This document shows, piece after piece, positions 40,736 through 42,357 of a DNA stretch of 42,357 bases. Origin of the DNA: an uncultured Erysipelotrichaceae bacterium. Its GTDB lineage: Bacteria; Bacillota_I; Bacilli_A; RF39; UBA660. The stretch spans positions 1-42,357 of the forward strand of contig CACYRE010000002.1 of NCBI GenBank assembly GCA_902776735.1, written 5' to 3'. Position 1 is the stretch's first letter; every line of letters starts with the position of its first letter. The notes under the pieces are model-generated. The model was not told where the DNA came from and did no database searches. It saw nothing but the letters and a program-made list of their open reading frames with translations. A program made the position numbers and the translations under genes.

Positions 40736-40969
40736 ATGGATGAGAGATTAATATATACCGTTCAAGAAGTGGCTAGTGTTCTTCATTCTAGTCCAAATTA
40801 TATTTATGAATTAATTAGAAAAGGTTATTTACCAGCTATAAAACTTGGAAGTTTAAAAGTCTTAAAATCCACTTTAGAAAGATTCTTAATTCAAAATGAA
40901 GGAAAAGATTTATCTGATCTTAATAATATTAGAAAAGTAGTTATACAAGTAGAGGTAGAAAATGGCTAA
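40736..40969 (+). CDS. xis: Excisionase / MerR-like DNA-binding protein (HTH_17)
   Basis: A 77-aa winged-helix protein of the excisionase type. Seen: YTVQEVASVLHSSPNYIYEL as helix-turn-helix and IRKGYLPAIKLGSLKVLKST as wing and recognition segment, close to the Tn916 Xis pattern. It should bend DNA at the element ends and bias the adjacent integrase towards excision. Start ATG 40736 is preceded by GATGAGGA; an ATG five codons earlier lies within the upstream gene. It overlaps the integrase start by 8 bp. Confidence 0.8.
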   Translation: MDERLIYTVQEVASVLHSSPNYIYELIRKGYLPAIKLGSLKVLKSTLERFLIQNEGKDLSDLNNIRKVVIQVEVENG

Positions 40970-42248
40970 TATAAGAATTACTAAAAGAGGAAAGGTATAT
41001 CAATACCAATTTGAGATAGCTTCTGTTAATGGAACTAGAAAATATATAAATAAGAGTGGATTTAAAACAAAAGCAGAAGCTCTCGAGGCAGGAAATATAG
41101 CATATACCGAATATATAAATGCTGGAAAACCTTTTAAAGAATCAAAATTATCTTATTCAGATTATCTTGACTATTGGTTAGATAACTATTGTAAAAACAA
41201 TTTAAAATACAATACAGTTGAAACATATAAATCATTAATAAACAAATATATTAAATCTAAAATTGGAAAGTATAAAATATCAACCCTTACAAGTGTTGCA
41301 TTAAATAATTTTATTGTAGAAATGGTTAATGAATATGATTTTTCTAGAGAATACTTTAAGAATATTTTAAAAGTTCTTAAAGGTTCATTTAGAGAAGCTT
41401 GCAATCTATATGGAATAATTAAATATAACCCAGCTTTAACAATTAGACTACCAAAAATTGATAAAGAAGATGAAGATATAAAACACTTATATACAAAAGA
41501 AGAAATAGATATAATTCTAGATAAATTTAGAGATAACAATTCATTTATATGTGCATTCTTAACTTCATGTTTTACAGGAATGAGAACTGGAGAAGTGTTT
41601 GCTCTTACATGGGAAGATATTGATTTAGAAAATGGAGTGATATATGTTCAACATAGTGTTTATGATAAACCAAAAGATTCTTTGGGAAGATGGTATATTG
41701 GATCTACAAAGACAATAACAGGAAAAAGAACAATATATATTGGCGATACTTTAAAAACAGCTTTAACAAATTATAAAAAAATGCAGGATGAGATAAAGAA
41801 ATTATATGGAAAAGAATATAAATATTATCATATAGAAGATGTAAAAAATGAATATGGAAAAGTTATTGAAAATAGGATAGTAATAAACAACAATGAATTA
41901 GAATATGAAAATGTAAATTTAGTATTTACAAAAATTGATGGAACATATACAGGAACAGATTTAATTAGATATCCATTTAAAGTGATTCATGAAGAACTTG
42001 GCATAAAGAAATGTAGATTTTATGATTTAAGAGGAACTTATGCAACAAAAGTATTAAATAATGGAACAGAAATTAAAGATGTAGCAAATCTATTAGGACA
42101 TAGAAATGTTGAAACAACTGAAAACTATTACATTAGAAGTATAGAAGATAATAGAAGAAATGCAGTTAATGAATTTGATAGTAAAAATACAACTGATGTT
42201 ATAAAAAGTGTTATTGGATTTCAAATTAAAGAAGGTGAAGCATTATGA
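40962..42248 (+). CDS. int: Tyrosine-type site-specific integrase (second copy)
   Basis: Tyrosine recombinase paired with the upstream excisionase. Seen: N-terminal AP2-like arm-binding domain (about residues 1-55), core-binding domain, and catalytic residues R208, R357, H380 and nucleophile Y390. The usual HxxR box reads YDLR, with Y354 in the histidine position; this position is known to tolerate changes in some family members. 428 aa, ending 109 bp before the window edge. The first 60 residues match the other integrase closely. Translation is coupled to xis through an 8-bp overlap. The downstream repeats suggest the element end is near. Confidence 0.9.
   Translation: MANIRITKRGKVYQYQFEIASVNGTRKYINKSGFKTKAEALEAGNIAYTEYINAGKPFKESKLSYSDYLDYWLDNYCKNNLKYNTVETYKSLINKYIKSKIGKYKISTLTSVALNNFIVEMVNEYDFSREYFKNILKVLKGSFREACNLYGIIKYNPALTIRLPKIDKEDEDIKHLYTKEEIDIILDKFRDNNSFICAFLTSCFTGMRTGEVFALTWEDIDLENGVIYVQHSVYDKPKDSLGRWYIGSTKTITGKRTIYIGDTLKTALTNYKKMQDEIKKLYGKEYKYYHIEDVKNEYGKVIENRIVINNNELEYENVNLVFTKIDGTYTGTDLIRYPFKVIHEELGIKKCRFYDLRGTYATKVLNNGTEIKDVANLLGHRNVETTENYYIRSIEDNRRNAVNEFDSKNTTDVIKSVIGFQIKEGEAL
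40983..41020 (+). repeat. 38-bp block identical to one in the first integrase gene
   Basis: Second copy of the block at 37418-37455, in the same position of the reading frame and direct orientation, 3.57 kb apart. Confidence 0.85.
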
Positions 42249-42251
42249 ATT

Positions 42252-42312
42252 ATGCAATGCTCAAATGAAAATGTAAATGCAACATTGAAGGGTTAAATGC
42301 AATGTTTGAGTT
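42252..42312 (+). repeat. Three ATGCAA-type repeats downstream of the second integrase
   Basis: ATGCAATGCTCAAATG (42252), ATGCAACATTGAAGGG (42277) and ATGCAATGTTTGAGTT (42297) are related. Outer CTCAAA (42260-42265) and TTTGAG (42305-42310) are inverted. Such sets at the integrase end of an element are typical of arm-type or core attachment sites. Confidence 0.5.
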
Positions 42313-42322
42313 AATTATTAGT

Positions 42323-42349
42323 AACAAACAAGGGAATTCCTTGTTTGTT
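42323..42349 (+). terminator. Palindrome at the right end of the window
   Basis: A perfect 11-bp stem, AACAAACAAGG (42323-42333) with CCTTGTTTGTT (42339-42349), with loop GAATT. The T run is absent, so it may be a weak terminator for the integrase or part of an attachment site. Confidence 0.55.
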
Positions 42350-42357
42350 GGACTTAT

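Overview
The window is chromosomal DNA from a very AT-rich member of the Bacillota (low-GC Firmicutes), ending in what looks like a mobile element. TGA acts as a stop (for example at the end of the DHH phosphodiesterase gene and in several ATGA overlaps), so this is the standard bacterial code and not the Mollicutes code. The gene orders match Bacillus: noc-parA-parB-mscS-DUF951-ychF-rpsF-ssb-rpsR-DHH-rplI-dnaB, DUF1934-argS-rpoE, prfA-prmC-spoIIR, murA-rpmE, DUF1146-spoIIQ-mbl and hpf-secA. SpoIIR and a SpoIIQ-like protein imply an endospore-forming ancestry. A gut Bacilli lineage near Erysipelotrichales or RF39-type bacteria is my guess; the sequence does not prove it. All genes except three (pta, a LemA-like gene and a class A PBP, 16857-20469) lie on the + strand, consistent with the leading strand of one replichore with the origin to the left.

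Layout. 1-5755: nucleoid occlusion and chromosome segregation (Noc, ParA, ParB), a mechanosensitive channel, DUF951 and an AbgT-family transporter. 5828-7703: YchF and a divergent YfiH/PgeF-like laccase-domain protein. 7708-15132: S6, SSB, S18, a truncated GdpP-like phosphodiesterase, L9, the replicative helicase, a LysM-G5-M23 wall hydrolase, WalJ, RlmH and uracil-DNA glycosylase. 15230-21845: class I aldolase, DUF308 membrane protein, the minus-strand genes, an effector-binding-domain protein and DUF1934. 21842-26642: ArgRS, RNA polymerase delta, RF1, PrmC and SpoIIR, the last apparently starting at ATT. 26811-34584: MurA, an SGNH-like protein, L31, RpiB, DUF1146, SpoIIQ, Mbl, a TagO/WecA-like transferase, an orphan LytTR regulator, cold shock protein and hibernation factor. 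34662-37154: SecA.

37155-42357 departs from the conserved order. Two related tyrosine recombinases sit about 2.2 kb apart. Between them lie a leader peptide overlapping a strong terminator (an attenuator-like arrangement), two unrecognised ORFs, a winged-helix regulator or initiator, and an excisionase. The first recombinase is preceded by five copies of a TGTTCGCA-like repeat and a 12-bp direct repeat, and the second is followed by further repeats. No relaxase, FtsK-like or capsid gene is visible. This looks like accreted integrative elements downstream of secA, and the right boundary may be outside the window.

Transcription signals are compact. Many genes end in a simple hairpin plus T-run that is followed closely by an extended -10 promoter (TG-n-TATAAT-like). 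A smaller set has a clear -35 (TTGACA, TTGTCA, TTGAAA or TAGACA) exactly 17 bp from the -10. I found no tRNA, rRNA, CRISPR array, insertion sequence or parS site.
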